Below are positions 9,307-18,902 of a stretch of DNA of 64,000 bases, one piece after another. Numbering within the stretch: the stretch's first letter is position 1; each line of letters begins with the position of its first letter. The stretch is from the NCBI GenBank assembly GCA_022771695.1, contig JALEKJ010000046.1, positions 1 to 64,000 on the forward strand, written 5' to 3'. This DNA is from Roseburia sp. GTDB taxonomy: Bacteria > Bacillota > Clostridia > Lachnospirales > Lachnospiraceae. The notes under the pieces are model-generated. The model was not told where the DNA came from, searched no databases, and saw only the letters and a program-made list of their open reading frames with translations. The position numbers and the translations under genes were made by a program.

Positions 9307-11215
9307 TATATAGCTGATAATACTTTCCGCGTTCTGCAATCAACTGGTCATGGTTGCCGCGTTCAATGACGCGTCCTTGCTCTAATACGATGATGCAGTC
9401 GCTGTTTTTGACAGTGGAAAGTCTGTGGGCGATGACGAAGGTGGTTCGCCCTGCCATCAGCTTATCCATACCGTCCTGTACGATTTTTTCGGTCCGGGTA
9501 TCAATGGAGCTGGTTGCTTCATCGAGAATGAGCACCGGAGGATCTGCGATGGCGGCTCGTGCGATTGCAAGTAGCTGGCGCTGTCCTTGACTTAAATTTG
9601 CACCGTCGCCGGTCAGCATCGTATTGTAACCGTCCGGAAGCTGCTGGATAAAGGTGTCCGCGTTGGCGAGCTTTGCGGCAGCCATGACTTCTTCGTCTGT
9701 GGCATCCAGTTTGCCGTAGCGGATATTCTCCATAACGGTAGCAGTGAACAGGTGCGTATCCTGCAATACGATGCCGAGGGAATGACGTAGATCATCTTTC
9801 TTAATCTTGTTGATGTTGATGCCGTCATAGCGAATCTTACCGTCCTGAATATCGTAAAAGCGATTGATGAGATTGGTGATGGTCGTCTTTCCGGCACCGG
9901 TACTTCCGACGAACGCGATTTTCTGTCCCGGAGTAGCGTAGAGGTCTACGTTGTGCAGGACTGTCTTTTTCGGTATATAACCGAAGTCTACGTCATCGAA
10001 TACTACGTCACCCTTTAACTCCACATAATCAACACTGCCGTCTGCCTGATGCGTGTGCTTCCATGCCCAAAGTCCGGTGCGTTCGGCGGTCTCCACAATC
10101 TGTCCGTTTTCTTTTTTTGCACGGACAAGTGTGACGTAGCCGTCATCCGTCTCAGGTTCCTCGTCAAGCAGAGCGAAGATACGCTCGGAACCGGCAAGTG
10201 CCATGACGATGTTATTAATCTGCATAGAAAGCTGGTTGATTGGCATAGAAAAGCTTTTGTTAAAGGTAAGGAAGCTGGCAAGGCCACCCAAGGTAAAACC
10301 GCCAATACCGTTTAGGGCGAGTGCACCGCCTATAATAGCACAAAAGACATAGCTTAAGTTTCCGAGCTGGGCATTAATCGGTCCCAATATATTACTGAAT
10401 TTATTGGCATTGTCGGCACTGTGGAAGAGTGCGTCATTTAGTTCGTTGAACGTTTCGATGCTTTCGTCCTCATGGGTGAATACCTTGACGACCTTCTGCC
10501 CATTGATCATTTCCTCGATATAACCGTTCACCGCAGCGAGGTCCTTCTGTTGTGCAACAAAATATTTTGCGCTCAACCCACCTGCTTTTTTCGCCGCAAA
10601 CACAGTCGCGCCGACCATGACAAGTGTCAGAAGCGTCAACGGTATGTTGAGCATCAGCATGCTAAAAAAGACGCTGACAATCGTGATAATACTGTTCAAA
10701 AATTGCGGAATGCTTTGACTGATCATCATACGCAGGGTATCCGTATCATTTGTATAGGTTGACATGATATCACCGTGGGAGTGCGAGTCGAAATACCGGA
10801 TAGGAAGCTCTTCCATGTGTGTGAACATGTCGTCCCTTAAGTTGCGTAAAGTTCCCTGTGTCACATTTACCATAATTCTCGTATTAGCGTAAGCTGCTAT
10901 TGCGCCAATCAGGTAAAACAGCGCCACACGCGCAATCGCATGGGCAAGATTGGAAAAATCAGGGTTTGCCTGCTGCATTAACGGAAGGATATATTCGTCA
11001 ATCAAGGTCTGCATGAACAGGGTACCCTGTACACTGGCAAGAACCGTAATGAAAATGCATATCACAACGATTACACAATGCACGGCATAATTTTTCAGAA
11101 TATAGCGAAGCAGGCGCATAAAAAGTTTTCCCGGATTTTTCAGTTTAGGACGGGGACCTCTCGGACCTCTTCCCGGACCCTGTATCGGTTTTGTATTTTG
11201 TTTTTCTCCCGGCAT
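9284..11215 (-). CDS. ABC exporter, fused TMD-NBD
   Basis: Walker A GSTGAGKTT, signature LSQGQRQLLAIARA, Walker B ILDEATSSID. Confidence 0.95.
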   Translation of the reverse strand: MPGEKQNTKPIQGPGRGPRGPRPKLKNPGKLFMRLLRYILKNYAVHCVIVVICIFITVLASVQGTLFMQTLIDEYILPLMQQANPDFSNLAHAIARVALFYLIGAIAAYANTRIMVNVTQGTLRNLRDDMFTHMEELPIRYFDSHSHGDIMSTYTNDTDTLRMMISQSIPQFLNSIITIVSVFFSMLMLNIPLTLLTLVMVGATVFAAKKAGGLSAKYFVAQQKDLAAVNGYIEEMINGQKVVKVFTHEDESIETFNELNDALFHSADNANKFSNILGPINAQLGNLSYVFCAIIGGALALNGIGGFTLGGLASFLTFNKSFSMPINQLSMQINNIVMALAGSERIFALLDEEPETDDGYVTLVRAKKENGQIVETAERTGLWAWKHTHQADGSVDYVELKGDVVFDDVDFGYIPKKTVLHNVDLYATPGQKIAFVGSTGAGKTTITNLINRFYDIQDGKIRYDGININKIKKDDLRHSLGIVLQDTHLFTATVMENIRYGKLDATDEEVMAAAKLANADTFIQQLPDGYNTMLTGDGANLSQGQRQLLAIARAAIADPPVLILDEATSSIDTRTEKIVQDGMDKLMAGRTTFVIAHRLSTVKNSDCIIVLEQGRVIERGNHDQLIAERGKYYQLYTGNLAEG

Positions 11216-12963
11216 TAAGCGGCACCTCCTTCGTCGAAATCACCGCTGCCGCTGGTCTGGGACTCATAGACATCCCGGTAGATTTCGTTAGATTTTAATA
11301 ATTCTTCGTGAGTTCCGAAAGCATCCAGTACGCCATTGTTTAATACGATGATGCGGTCGGCATTCTGAACGGAGGAAATTCGTTGGGCAATGATAAGCTT
11401 TGTCGTATTTGGGATTTCCTCTGCAAAAGCTTTGCGGATTTTGGCATCCGTGGCAGTATCTACAGCACTTGTGCTGTCATCTAAGATAAGAATCTTAGGC
11501 TTCTTTAAGAGAGCTCGGGCAATGCAAAGACGCTGCTTCTGCCCGCCGGATACGTTGGTTCCGCCCTGTTCGATATAGGTGTGATAGCCATCCGGGAAAC
11601 GCTCGATAAACTCATCTGCACAGGCAAGTCTGCAGGCACGCCTGCATTCCTCATCGGTGGCATTTTTGTCACCCCAACGCAGGTTCTCATATATTGTGCC
11701 TGAGAAAAGGACGTTGTTCTGTAACACCACAGATACCTCATTTCGCAGCGTGTCAAGGTCATAGGAGCGGACATCCTTTCCGCCTACGCAGACCGCACCT
11801 TCTGACACATCATAGAGACGGCTGATCAGATTGACGAGAGAAGACTTTGAACTTCCGATTCCACCAATGATACCGATGGTTTCCCCGGATTTAATGGAGA
11901 GCGTGATATTGTCGAGAACCGGTTTGGCAGAGGTTTCATTGTAGCGAAAGGTTACATGGTCAAAGGAAATGCTTCCATCTGCCACTTCATAAATCGGCTC
12001 ATTTGGATTTGTAATATCGCTGGTTTCATTTAACACCTCGCAGATACGCTCGGCACTGGTGACACTCATGGTTAACATGACAAACACCATGGAAAGCATC
12101 ATCAGACTCATCATGATATTCATGCAATAAGTAAGAAGGCTCATCAATTCACCGGTTGTTAAGTCTCCCACGACAATCATTTTGGCACCTGTCCAACTGA
12201 TGGCGATAATACAACTGTAAACAGTAAGCTGCATGACCGGATTATTGAAGGCAAGGATACTTTCTGCCTTTAAGAACATGCGGTAAATATTTTGACTCGC
12301 CGTGGTGAATTTCTTTTTCTCGTAATCCTCCCGCACATATGCTTTCACGACGCGGATGGCAGAGACATTTTCCTGCACGGAAGCATTTAGATCATCGTAC
12401 TTAGGAAATGCCTTGGTAAAGTACCCATGGGCTTTTATGGTAATAATGGCAAGGATTGCACCAAGGACAATTATGGCAACCAGATAGATGCTTGCCAGCT
12501 TCGGGCTGATAAAAAATGCCATACACATCGCACAGATTAAGCTGATTGGAGCGCGCACGCACATGCGCAGTATCATCTGATAAGCATTCTGCAGGTTTGT
12601 CACATCCGTGGTAAGCCTTGTGACGAGACCGGCGGTGCTGAATTTATCAATGTTGGAAAAAGAAAAGGTCTGGATGTTTTCATACATCGCTTTTCTTAAG
12701 TTGCGTGCAAAGCCTGTCGAGGCGCGTGCGCCGTATTTTCCACCCATTACACCGGCAAAGAGCGAGAAACAGGCGGCGACGACCATAAAGATTCCTATCT
12801 TATAAATATGGTTAAGGTTGCCGGCTTCCACACCGTTATCAATGATGGATGCCATCATAAGCGGAATGATAGTTTCCATGATTACTTCAAGAATCATGAA
12901 AACCGGAGTGAGCAGAGAATCCTTTTTGAATTCCTTTACTTGTGCTCCAAGAGTTTTTAACAT
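11215..12963 (-). CDS. ABC exporter, fused TMD-NBD (heterodimer partner)
   Basis: Walker A GGIGSSKSS, signature VSGGQKQRLCIARA, Walker B ILDDSTSAVD; adjacent to a second half-transporter. Confidence 0.95.
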   Translation of the reverse strand: MLKTLGAQVKEFKKDSLLTPVFMILEVIMETIIPLMMASIIDNGVEAGNLNHIYKIGIFMVVAACFSLFAGVMGGKYGARASTGFARNLRKAMYENIQTFSFSNIDKFSTAGLVTRLTTDVTNLQNAYQMILRMCVRAPISLICAMCMAFFISPKLASIYLVAIIVLGAILAIITIKAHGYFTKAFPKYDDLNASVQENVSAIRVVKAYVREDYEKKKFTTASQNIYRMFLKAESILAFNNPVMQLTVYSCIIAISWTGAKMIVVGDLTTGELMSLLTYCMNIMMSLMMLSMVFVMLTMSVTSAERICEVLNETSDITNPNEPIYEVADGSISFDHVTFRYNETSAKPVLDNITLSIKSGETIGIIGGIGSSKSSLVNLISRLYDVSEGAVCVGGKDVRSYDLDTLRNEVSVVLQNNVLFSGTIYENLRWGDKNATDEECRRACRLACADEFIERFPDGYHTYIEQGGTNVSGGQKQRLCIARALLKKPKILILDDSTSAVDTATDAKIRKAFAEEIPNTTKLIIAQRISSVQNADRIIVLNNGVLDAFGTHEELLKSNEIYRDVYESQTSGSGDFDEGGAA

Positions 12964-13002
12964 AGTATCACATCCTTTATGAAATATTTTGTTGAAAATT
13001 AA

Positions 13003-13020
13003 TTGTTAGTGTGCTAACAA
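13003..13020. promoter_or_regulatory. candidate MarR operator
   Basis: Perfect inverted repeat TTGTTAG-tgtg-CTAACAA between the divergent marR and ABC genes. Confidence 0.7.
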
Positions 13021-13110
13021 TATAGTTATACGATAATAAAAATTGTATGTCAATCATTTTATTTTTGGAACAAGAAAGTATATAATAGAAATATAACAGT
13101 TCTGCAAAGG

Positions 13111-13611
13111 ATGGATGAGATGAGACGCAAGGATACCGTTGGATATAAAATCAGACTGATTCACAATCAGATTCATAAACAAATGGAGGCTAAACGCAGC
13201 GAGAACGAGAGTGAACTCGCGCTTACCGGCATGCAGCGTTGGACGATAGGATTTTTAAAAGAGCACGAAGAACAGACAATCTATCAACGTGACCTTGAGA
13301 CAGAATTTAAAGTGTCGCGTGCGACGGCTTCTAACATGCTCTCGGTGATGGAGCGAAAAGGATTGATCGAACGACGTCCGGTGGAGCATGATGCCAGACT
13401 AAAGCAGTTGGTCTTAACAGAGCGAGGTCGGGCGATTATGGAACGTGCCAACAGGGATGTCAGGCAGATGGAAGCGTCTTTGCTGGCGGGATTGTCGGAG
13501 GAGGAGATTCAGAATCTGAAAGAAACTTTAGATAAACTTTTGATGAATCTTGGGGTGGCTGCGAATGAAGGCACTAGATGTAGTAGTCCTGACTTGGAAA
13601 ACCACAGGTAA
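13111..13611 (+). CDS. MarR-family transcriptional regulator
   Basis: wHTH SRATASNMLSVMERKGLIERRPVEHDARLKQLVLTERG. Confidence 0.93.
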   Translation: MDEMRRKDTVGYKIRLIHNQIHKQMEAKRSENESELALTGMQRWTIGFLKEHEEQTIYQRDLETEFKVSRATASNMLSVMERKGLIERRPVEHDARLKQLVLTERGRAIMERANRDVRQMEASLLAGLSEEEIQNLKETLDKLLMNLGVAANEGTRCSSPDLENHR

Positions 13612-13652
13612 AAAATGACAAAGAAATGGTAATAAATTTGGACATATTGGAT

Positions 13653-13696
13653 AGAGACAGCGTATTTACTGGGTTTTGCGCGCTGTCTCTTTTTTT
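13653..13696 (+). terminator. Rho-independent terminator
   Basis: agagacagcg...cgctgtctct followed by a T tract. Confidence 0.85.
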
Positions 13697-13713
13697 GATT
13701 GTTAAAAAATAAA

Positions 13714-13760
13714 CCACAGAATATAGGAAAACACATTGACAAAGCCACAAGATGTTGTAT
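13714..13760 (+). promoter_or_regulatory. candidate pair of NrdR boxes overlapping the nrdD promoter
   Basis: ccacagaatataggaa (13714) and ccacaagatgttgtat (13745) spaced exactly 31 bp; TTGACA 13736-13741, 16-bp spacer, TATAAT 13758-13763. Confidence 0.65.
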
Positions 13761-13861
13761 AATCATTCTTGTAGCGAACAAACGCAGAATGCAGATGCAG
13801 ACATAATGCGGGATGCAATGCATTTTGTGTGTACATAATTTCCAAAAAGGGGTTCTATTTT

Positions 13862-16048
13862 ATGAAAATTATCAAAAGAAGCGGAAGCGAAGATATCTTT
13901 GATTTAAAAAAAATCGAGGCTGCTATTCGTAAAGCGAACGAGAGCGTAATTGATTACGAAAAATTAAGTGAGGAGAAGATTCAGACGATTCTTTCCAATG
14001 TGGAAAAGGCATGTGAGAATATGAAGCGTTCTCCAAGCGTGGAGGAGATTCAGGATATGGTGGAGAACCAGATCATGAGTCAGCGTGCGTTTAATGTTGC
14101 GCGTAATTATATTACATATCGTTATAAAAGGGAGCTTGTTCGTAAGTCAAACTCTACTGATGAGCAGATTTTAAGCTTATTAGAGTGCAACAACGAAGAG
14201 GTAAAGCAGGAGAACTCCAATAAGAACCCGACTGTAAACAGCGTTCAGCGTGACTATATGGCAGGTGAGGTCAGCAAGGATATCACCAGAAGATTCCTTT
14301 TACCACCTGATATTGTAGAGGCGCATGAGAAGGGAATCATTCATTTCCATGATGCGGACTATTTTGCACAGCATATGCACAACTGCTGTCTGGTAAATTT
14401 GGAGGATATGCTCCAGAACGGAACGGTTATCAGTGAGACGATGATTGACCCGCCAAAGAGCTTTTCTACTGCATGTAACATTGCAACACAGGCAATCGCG
14501 CAGATCGCAAGTTCCCAGTATGGCGGACAGAGTATCTCGCTTTCTCATTTGGCACCGTTTGTACAGGTCAGCCGTGAGAAGTTCCGTAAACAGGTGCGTA
14601 ATGAGTTGGAGGCTGCCGGAGTCGAGCCTACGGAGGAGAAGGTCAATAAGATTGCAGAACTCCGTGTAAAAGAAGAAATCAACCGTGGTGTACAGATGAT
14701 TCAGTATCAGGTCATTACACTGATGACAACGAACGGACAGGCACCATTCATCACAGTATTTATGTATCTGAACGAAGTGCCGGAAGGACAGCTTCGTGAT
14801 GACCTTGCGGCTGTGATTGAGGAGATGCTGCATCAGCGTATTCTGGGTGTTAAGAACGAGCAGGGCGTTTACATTACACCTGCGTTCCCGAAGCTGATTT
14901 ATGTATTGGAAGAGGATAATATCCGTGAGGGCACCAAGTATTGGTATCTGACCAAGCTTGCCGCTGAGTGTACGGCAAAGAGAATGGTTCCGGATTATAT
15001 TTCCGAGAAGATTATGAAGAAACTCAAACAGGATAACTGCTATACCTGTATGGGATGCCGTTCCTTCCTTACGGTAGATAGAACAAAAGAAAATTACGCA
15101 AACGCGAATAACTACGTGCCGGGCAAGAAATACTATGGAAGATTCAACCAGGGTGTTGTAACCTTGAATCTGGTGGATGTTGCATGTTCTTCCGGTGCAA
15201 ATGAAGATAAGTTCTGGGAGCTTATGGATGAGCGCTTGGAACTCTGCTATCGGGCATTGATGGCAAGACATAATCGTTTGAAGGGTACACCGTCCGATGT
15301 GGCACCAATCCTTTGGCAGAACGGTGCGCTGGCGCGCCTGAAAAAGGGAGAAAAGATTGATAAGCTGCTTTATGACGGTTATTCCACGATTTCGCTTGGA
15401 TATGCAGGGCTTTGTGAGTGTACCAGATACATGAAGGGAGTTTCTCATACGGATCCGGAAGGAACAGAGTTTGCACTCAGAGTGATGCGTCGTTTGAACG
15501 ATGCCTGCGCAGAGTGGAAAGAAAAGCATAACATTGACTTTAGTTTATACGGAACTCCATTGGAGTCCACTACATATAAGTTCGCAAAGTGTCTCCAGAA
15601 ACGTTTTGGAATCATTCCGGGTGTAACAGATAAGAATTACATCACAAACAGCTATCATGTACATGTCACAGAGCAGATGAATGCATTTGATAAGCTGAAA
15701 TTCGAGTCACAGTTCCAGGAATTGTCGCCGGGTGGGGCAATCAGTTATGTTGAGGTCCCGAACATGCAGAACAATCTGGATGCGGTTCTCTCCGTGATGC
15801 AGTACATCTATGAAAATATTATGTATGCAGAACTGAACACAAAGAGCGACTACTGTATGGAATGTGGTTATTCCGGAGAGATTCAGATTGTGGACGAAGA
15901 CGGAAAGCTGGTTTGGGAGTGTCCGAACTGTGGCAATCGCGACCAGACAAAGATGAGCGTTGCAAGAAGAACCTGTGGTTATATCGGAACTCAGTATTGG
16001 AATCAGGGAAGAACCCAAGAAATCAAAGAGCGCGTGCTGCACTTATAA
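13862..16048 (+). CDS. nrdD: anaerobic ribonucleoside-triphosphate reductase (class III)
   Basis: N-terminal ATP-cone (KIIKRSGSEDIFDLKKIEAAIRKAN); Cys-rich C-terminus CMECGYSGEIQI...CPNCGN with RRTCGYIGTQYWNQGRTQEIKERV glycyl radical motif. Confidence 0.97.
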   Translation: MKIIKRSGSEDIFDLKKIEAAIRKANESVIDYEKLSEEKIQTILSNVEKACENMKRSPSVEEIQDMVENQIMSQRAFNVARNYITYRYKRELVRKSNSTDEQILSLLECNNEEVKQENSNKNPTVNSVQRDYMAGEVSKDITRRFLLPPDIVEAHEKGIIHFHDADYFAQHMHNCCLVNLEDMLQNGTVISETMIDPPKSFSTACNIATQAIAQIASSQYGGQSISLSHLAPFVQVSREKFRKQVRNELEAAGVEPTEEKVNKIAELRVKEEINRGVQMIQYQVITLMTTNGQAPFITVFMYLNEVPEGQLRDDLAAVIEEMLHQRILGVKNEQGVYITPAFPKLIYVLEEDNIREGTKYWYLTKLAAECTAKRMVPDYISEKIMKKLKQDNCYTCMGCRSFLTVDRTKENYANANNYVPGKKYYGRFNQGVVTLNLVDVACSSGANEDKFWELMDERLELCYRALMARHNRLKGTPSDVAPILWQNGALARLKKGEKIDKLLYDGYSTISLGYAGLCECTRYMKGVSHTDPEGTEFALRVMRRLNDACAEWKEKHNIDFSLYGTPLESTTYKFAKCLQKRFGIIPGVTDKNYITNSYHVHVTEQMNAFDKLKFESQFQELSPGGAISYVEVPNMQNNLDAVLSVMQYIYENIMYAELNTKSDYCMECGYSGEIQIVDEDGKLVWECPNCGNRDQTKMSVARRTCGYIGTQYWNQGRTQEIKERVLHL

Positions 16049-16068
16049 TTTTTTCAAGAAAAGAGAGA

Positions 16069-16105
16069 AGAGGGGAACTGGTGCTGGGCATCGGTTCCCC
16101 TCTTT
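16069..16105 (+). terminator. hairpin between nrdD and nrdG
   Basis: gaggggaac...gttcccctc inverted repeat. Confidence 0.5.
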
Positions 16106-16142
16106 GAGGTGGCAGAGGCGGTAAAAAAGAAAGGAATGCGGC

Positions 16143-16661
16143 ATGAATTATTCAGCGATTAAATATTGTGATATTGCAAATGGCATCGGTGTCCGCACCG
16201 TATTATTCGTATCGGGATGCAGAAATCATTGCAAGGATTGCTTCCAGCCGGAGACCTGGGCGTTTGAGAACGGTGACCCATTTACAAAAGAGGTGGAGGA
16301 TGAAATTATTGCATCACTAGAACCAGATTACATCAAAGGACTGACATTGCTTGGCGGCGACCCGTTTGAACCGGAAAATCAAGAGGCGCTTCTTCCTTTT
16401 GTAAAAAGGGTGAGAGAAAAGAGTCCGAAGAAGGATATCTGGGCATATACCGGCTATGTGCTGGATAAGGATTTGGTGCCCGGCGGGAAGTGCCATACAA
16501 AGGATACGCGAGAATTCTTGGAGTTGATTGACATTCTGGTAGACGGACCTTTTATCACAGAGCAAAAAGATATTTCCCTGCAGTTTAAAGGGTCAAGGAA
16601 TCAGCGTGTCATCGACTGTGCGCACTACTGCAAAACAGGTGAAATTATCGAGGTTATGTAA
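16143..16661 (+). CDS. nrdG: anaerobic ribonucleotide reductase activating protein (radical SAM)
   Basis: FVSGCRNHCKDCFQPETW radical SAM CxxxCxxC; LTLLGGDPFEPEN. Confidence 0.96.
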   Translation: MNYSAIKYCDIANGIGVRTVLFVSGCRNHCKDCFQPETWAFENGDPFTKEVEDEIIASLEPDYIKGLTLLGGDPFEPENQEALLPFVKRVREKSPKKDIWAYTGYVLDKDLVPGGKCHTKDTREFLELIDILVDGPFITEQKDISLQFKGSRNQRVIDCAHYCKTGEIIEVM

Positions 16662-16741
16662 ACGGCTTTTGCATTTTTGCTATTTTTGTGTTAAGATATA
16701 GAAAGTGTAAAGAGTATTTGTTTTACAAGGGAGAACTGAGT

Positions 16742-16993
16742 ATGAAGGTAACATGGAAAACAATAGCTTCGTTGCTATGTTATATACTGGGTGTTTTTGG
16801 CTGGTGCTATGTCGGCGGTTGGATGATTCTCACCAGACCGTTAAAGGGACTGGTGCTGGCGCATGCAGCGGGGTGTCTGTCGATTGGGAAGCTGTTGGTC
16901 GCGATACTGCAGGGATTTGTTTATCTATCAATGGCAGGAGCTGTATGGTGTGTCGGCTATATGCTGAGTAATTATTTTAGAGACATTGAATAA
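16742..16993 (+). CDS. small membrane protein, unknown function
   Basis: MKVTWKTIASLLCYILGVFGWCYVGGWMILTRPLKG... with three hydrophobic stretches; upstream RBS. Confidence 0.6.
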   Translation: MKVTWKTIASLLCYILGVFGWCYVGGWMILTRPLKGLVLAHAAGCLSIGKLLVAILQGFVYLSMAGAVWCVGYMLSNYFRDIE

Positions 16994-16998
16994 AATGG

Positions 16999-17027
16999 AG
17001 GGTGCAGCAGGGGTGCTGCACCCTTTT
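16999..17027 (+). terminator. Rho-independent terminator
   Basis: gggtgcagca-gggg-tgctgcaccc followed by ttttt. Confidence 0.8.
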
Positions 17028-17039
17028 TGGGAGAAAAAT

Positions 17040-18218
17040 ATGATTTTAAGAGTGCCGTCTTATTACAAAGAATTTCGATGTATCGCAGACCGATGCAAGG
17101 ATAGCTGCTGCATTGGCTGGGAAATAGACATCGACGAGGATACGTTTTCATATTATAAAAATGTTGGAGGTGCATTCGGAGAGCGGCTGCGTGACAATAT
17201 GGTAACCGAGGAATGCAACAGTTTTACACTTGCAGAGAACGGCTGGTGTCCGTTCTTAAACGAGAAAAAGCTTTGTGACATCTGCATTGAACTGGGCGAG
17301 GAAGCACTTTGTGAGGTTTGCACGGAGTTTCCGCGCTTTACCATGGAGTATGAAAACGTGCGGGAAAAGGTGCTTAGCCTTTCCTGCGAGGAGGTTGGCA
17401 GACTGGTATTTTCTTCTGACAAAAAGATTGCGTGGGAGGAATTTGAGGTAGCTGACGAATACGATGGTGAGTGGAAGGATGACGTTTCTGATGAACAACT
17501 CTCGGAAAATGATGATAGCTATGACGACGAGGAAGGAATGCCGGTTTCGTCATCAAGTCTCGAGAAAGTGAGAACTCACGCGATAGAAATCCTGCAGAAT
17601 CGAACCAAACCGATATTTGAACGCGCGGCAGAGTACCTTCTATACTGTGAGAGGATGCAGCAGGAATTGTATGGCTGCCATCCGAGTGCAACATCAGGTG
17701 AAATGCCGGAAGAAAAACGACAGGAAAAAGCGGACGATAGCAGCACAGTGACATCGGCACCGGGATATCACGATTTCCTTGCGCGTATGGAAGTCTATGA
17801 GCAACTTGAGGTTTTAGATGAGACATGGACGCATGTCAAAGGGGCGCTGCGGATGAAATTCTCGGAGAAAAATTATCGCGACGCACAGAAAGCGTTTCTA
17901 AAGGACCTTGGTACAAGAGAATATGAGTATGAGCATTTACTCGTGTATTTTACGAACCGCTATTTTATGCGGTCATATTATGATGCGAATATTTTAAACA
18001 AAGCCAAGTTTGCGGTGGTAAGTGTGCTCGTCATACGCGATATGGATGTGCTGCGTTATCTGCAGAACGGCGGTAACTTTACAGCGGATGACCGCATTGA
18101 CACGGTACGGATTTATTCCAAAGAGGTGGAGCATTCCGAGGAAAACATGGAGCTGTTGGCAGACGATTTGCAGTTCGAAGAAGTGTTTGAGACTGCACGT
18201 CTGATTGAACAACTGTAG
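17040..18218 (+). CDS. FliB-like lysine-N-methylase family protein (Cys-rich)
   Basis: YYKEFRCIADRCKDSCCIGWEIDIDEDTF...CPFLNEKKLCDICIELGEEALCEVCTEFPRF resembles FliB; C-terminal YFTNRYFMRSYYD. Confidence 0.8.
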   Translation: MILRVPSYYKEFRCIADRCKDSCCIGWEIDIDEDTFSYYKNVGGAFGERLRDNMVTEECNSFTLAENGWCPFLNEKKLCDICIELGEEALCEVCTEFPRFTMEYENVREKVLSLSCEEVGRLVFSSDKKIAWEEFEVADEYDGEWKDDVSDEQLSENDDSYDDEEGMPVSSSSLEKVRTHAIEILQNRTKPIFERAAEYLLYCERMQQELYGCHPSATSGEMPEEKRQEKADDSSTVTSAPGYHDFLARMEVYEQLEVLDETWTHVKGALRMKFSEKNYRDAQKAFLKDLGTREYEYEHLLVYFTNRYFMRSYYDANILNKAKFAVVSVLVIRDMDVLRYLQNGGNFTADDRIDTVRIYSKEVEHSEENMELLADDLQFEEVFETARLIEQL

Positions 18219-18281
18219 TCACAGAAGAAAGAACGAAATGTGGCAGACAGTGTGAGAACATAGAAAGTGGAGGATAAGAAA

Positions 18282-18902
18282 ATGAAAGTATTACTGTTAA
18301 ACGGAAGCCCAAAGACAAACGGCTGCACCTATACCGCTTTGTGCGAGGTAGCAGGAGCACTTGAGAAAAACGGTGTTGAGACAGAAATTGTACAGGTGGG
18401 GGCAGCACCGGTAGCAGGCTGCATCGGCTGTGGCGCATGCCTTGAGAACGGTAGGTGCTTTGTGGAAGACGGTGTCAATGAATTCGTAGAAAAGGCAAAA
18501 GAGGCAGACGGTTTCGTATTCGGTTCGCCGGTGCATTACGCTGCGGCGTCGGGTGCGATAACTTCATTTCTCGACCGTGCTTTCTATGGAAAGGGTGCGG
18601 TGTTTGCGGGAAAACCGGGGGCTGCGATTGTGAGTTGCAGACGCGGTGGAGCCTCTGCGGCATTTGACCAGTTGAATAAATATTTTACCATCAGCAATAT
18701 GCCGATTGTGTCTTCACAATATTGGAATCAAGTGCACGGTAATACGCCGGAAGAAGTGAAGCAGGATAAGGAGGGAATGCAGACGATGCGCACGCTGGGT
18801 AACAATATGGCGTGGCTTCTTTCCTGTATTGAAGCAGGAAAGGCGGCAGGTATCACATTTCCGGAGCGTGAACCTGCGGTAAAGACGAACTTTATTCGAT
18901 AG
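18282..18902 (+). CDS. flavodoxin-like NADPH-dependent FMN reductase family protein
   Basis: KVLLLNGSPKTNGCTYTALCEVA ... GCIGCGACLENGRC ... DGFVFGSPVHYAAASG. Confidence 0.92.
   Translation: MKVLLLNGSPKTNGCTYTALCEVAGALEKNGVETEIVQVGAAPVAGCIGCGACLENGRCFVEDGVNEFVEKAKEADGFVFGSPVHYAAASGAITSFLDRAFYGKGAVFAGKPGAAIVSCRRGGASAAFDQLNKYFTISNMPIVSSQYWNQVHGNTPEEVKQDKEGMQTMRTLGNNMAWLLSCIEAGKAAGITFPEREPAVKTNFIR

Noticed and set aside
14300-15529. 409-aa minus-strand ORF
   Set aside because: Fully antisense to nrdD, whose translation is clearly conserved. The ORF is a codon-bias shadow with no recognisable domain.
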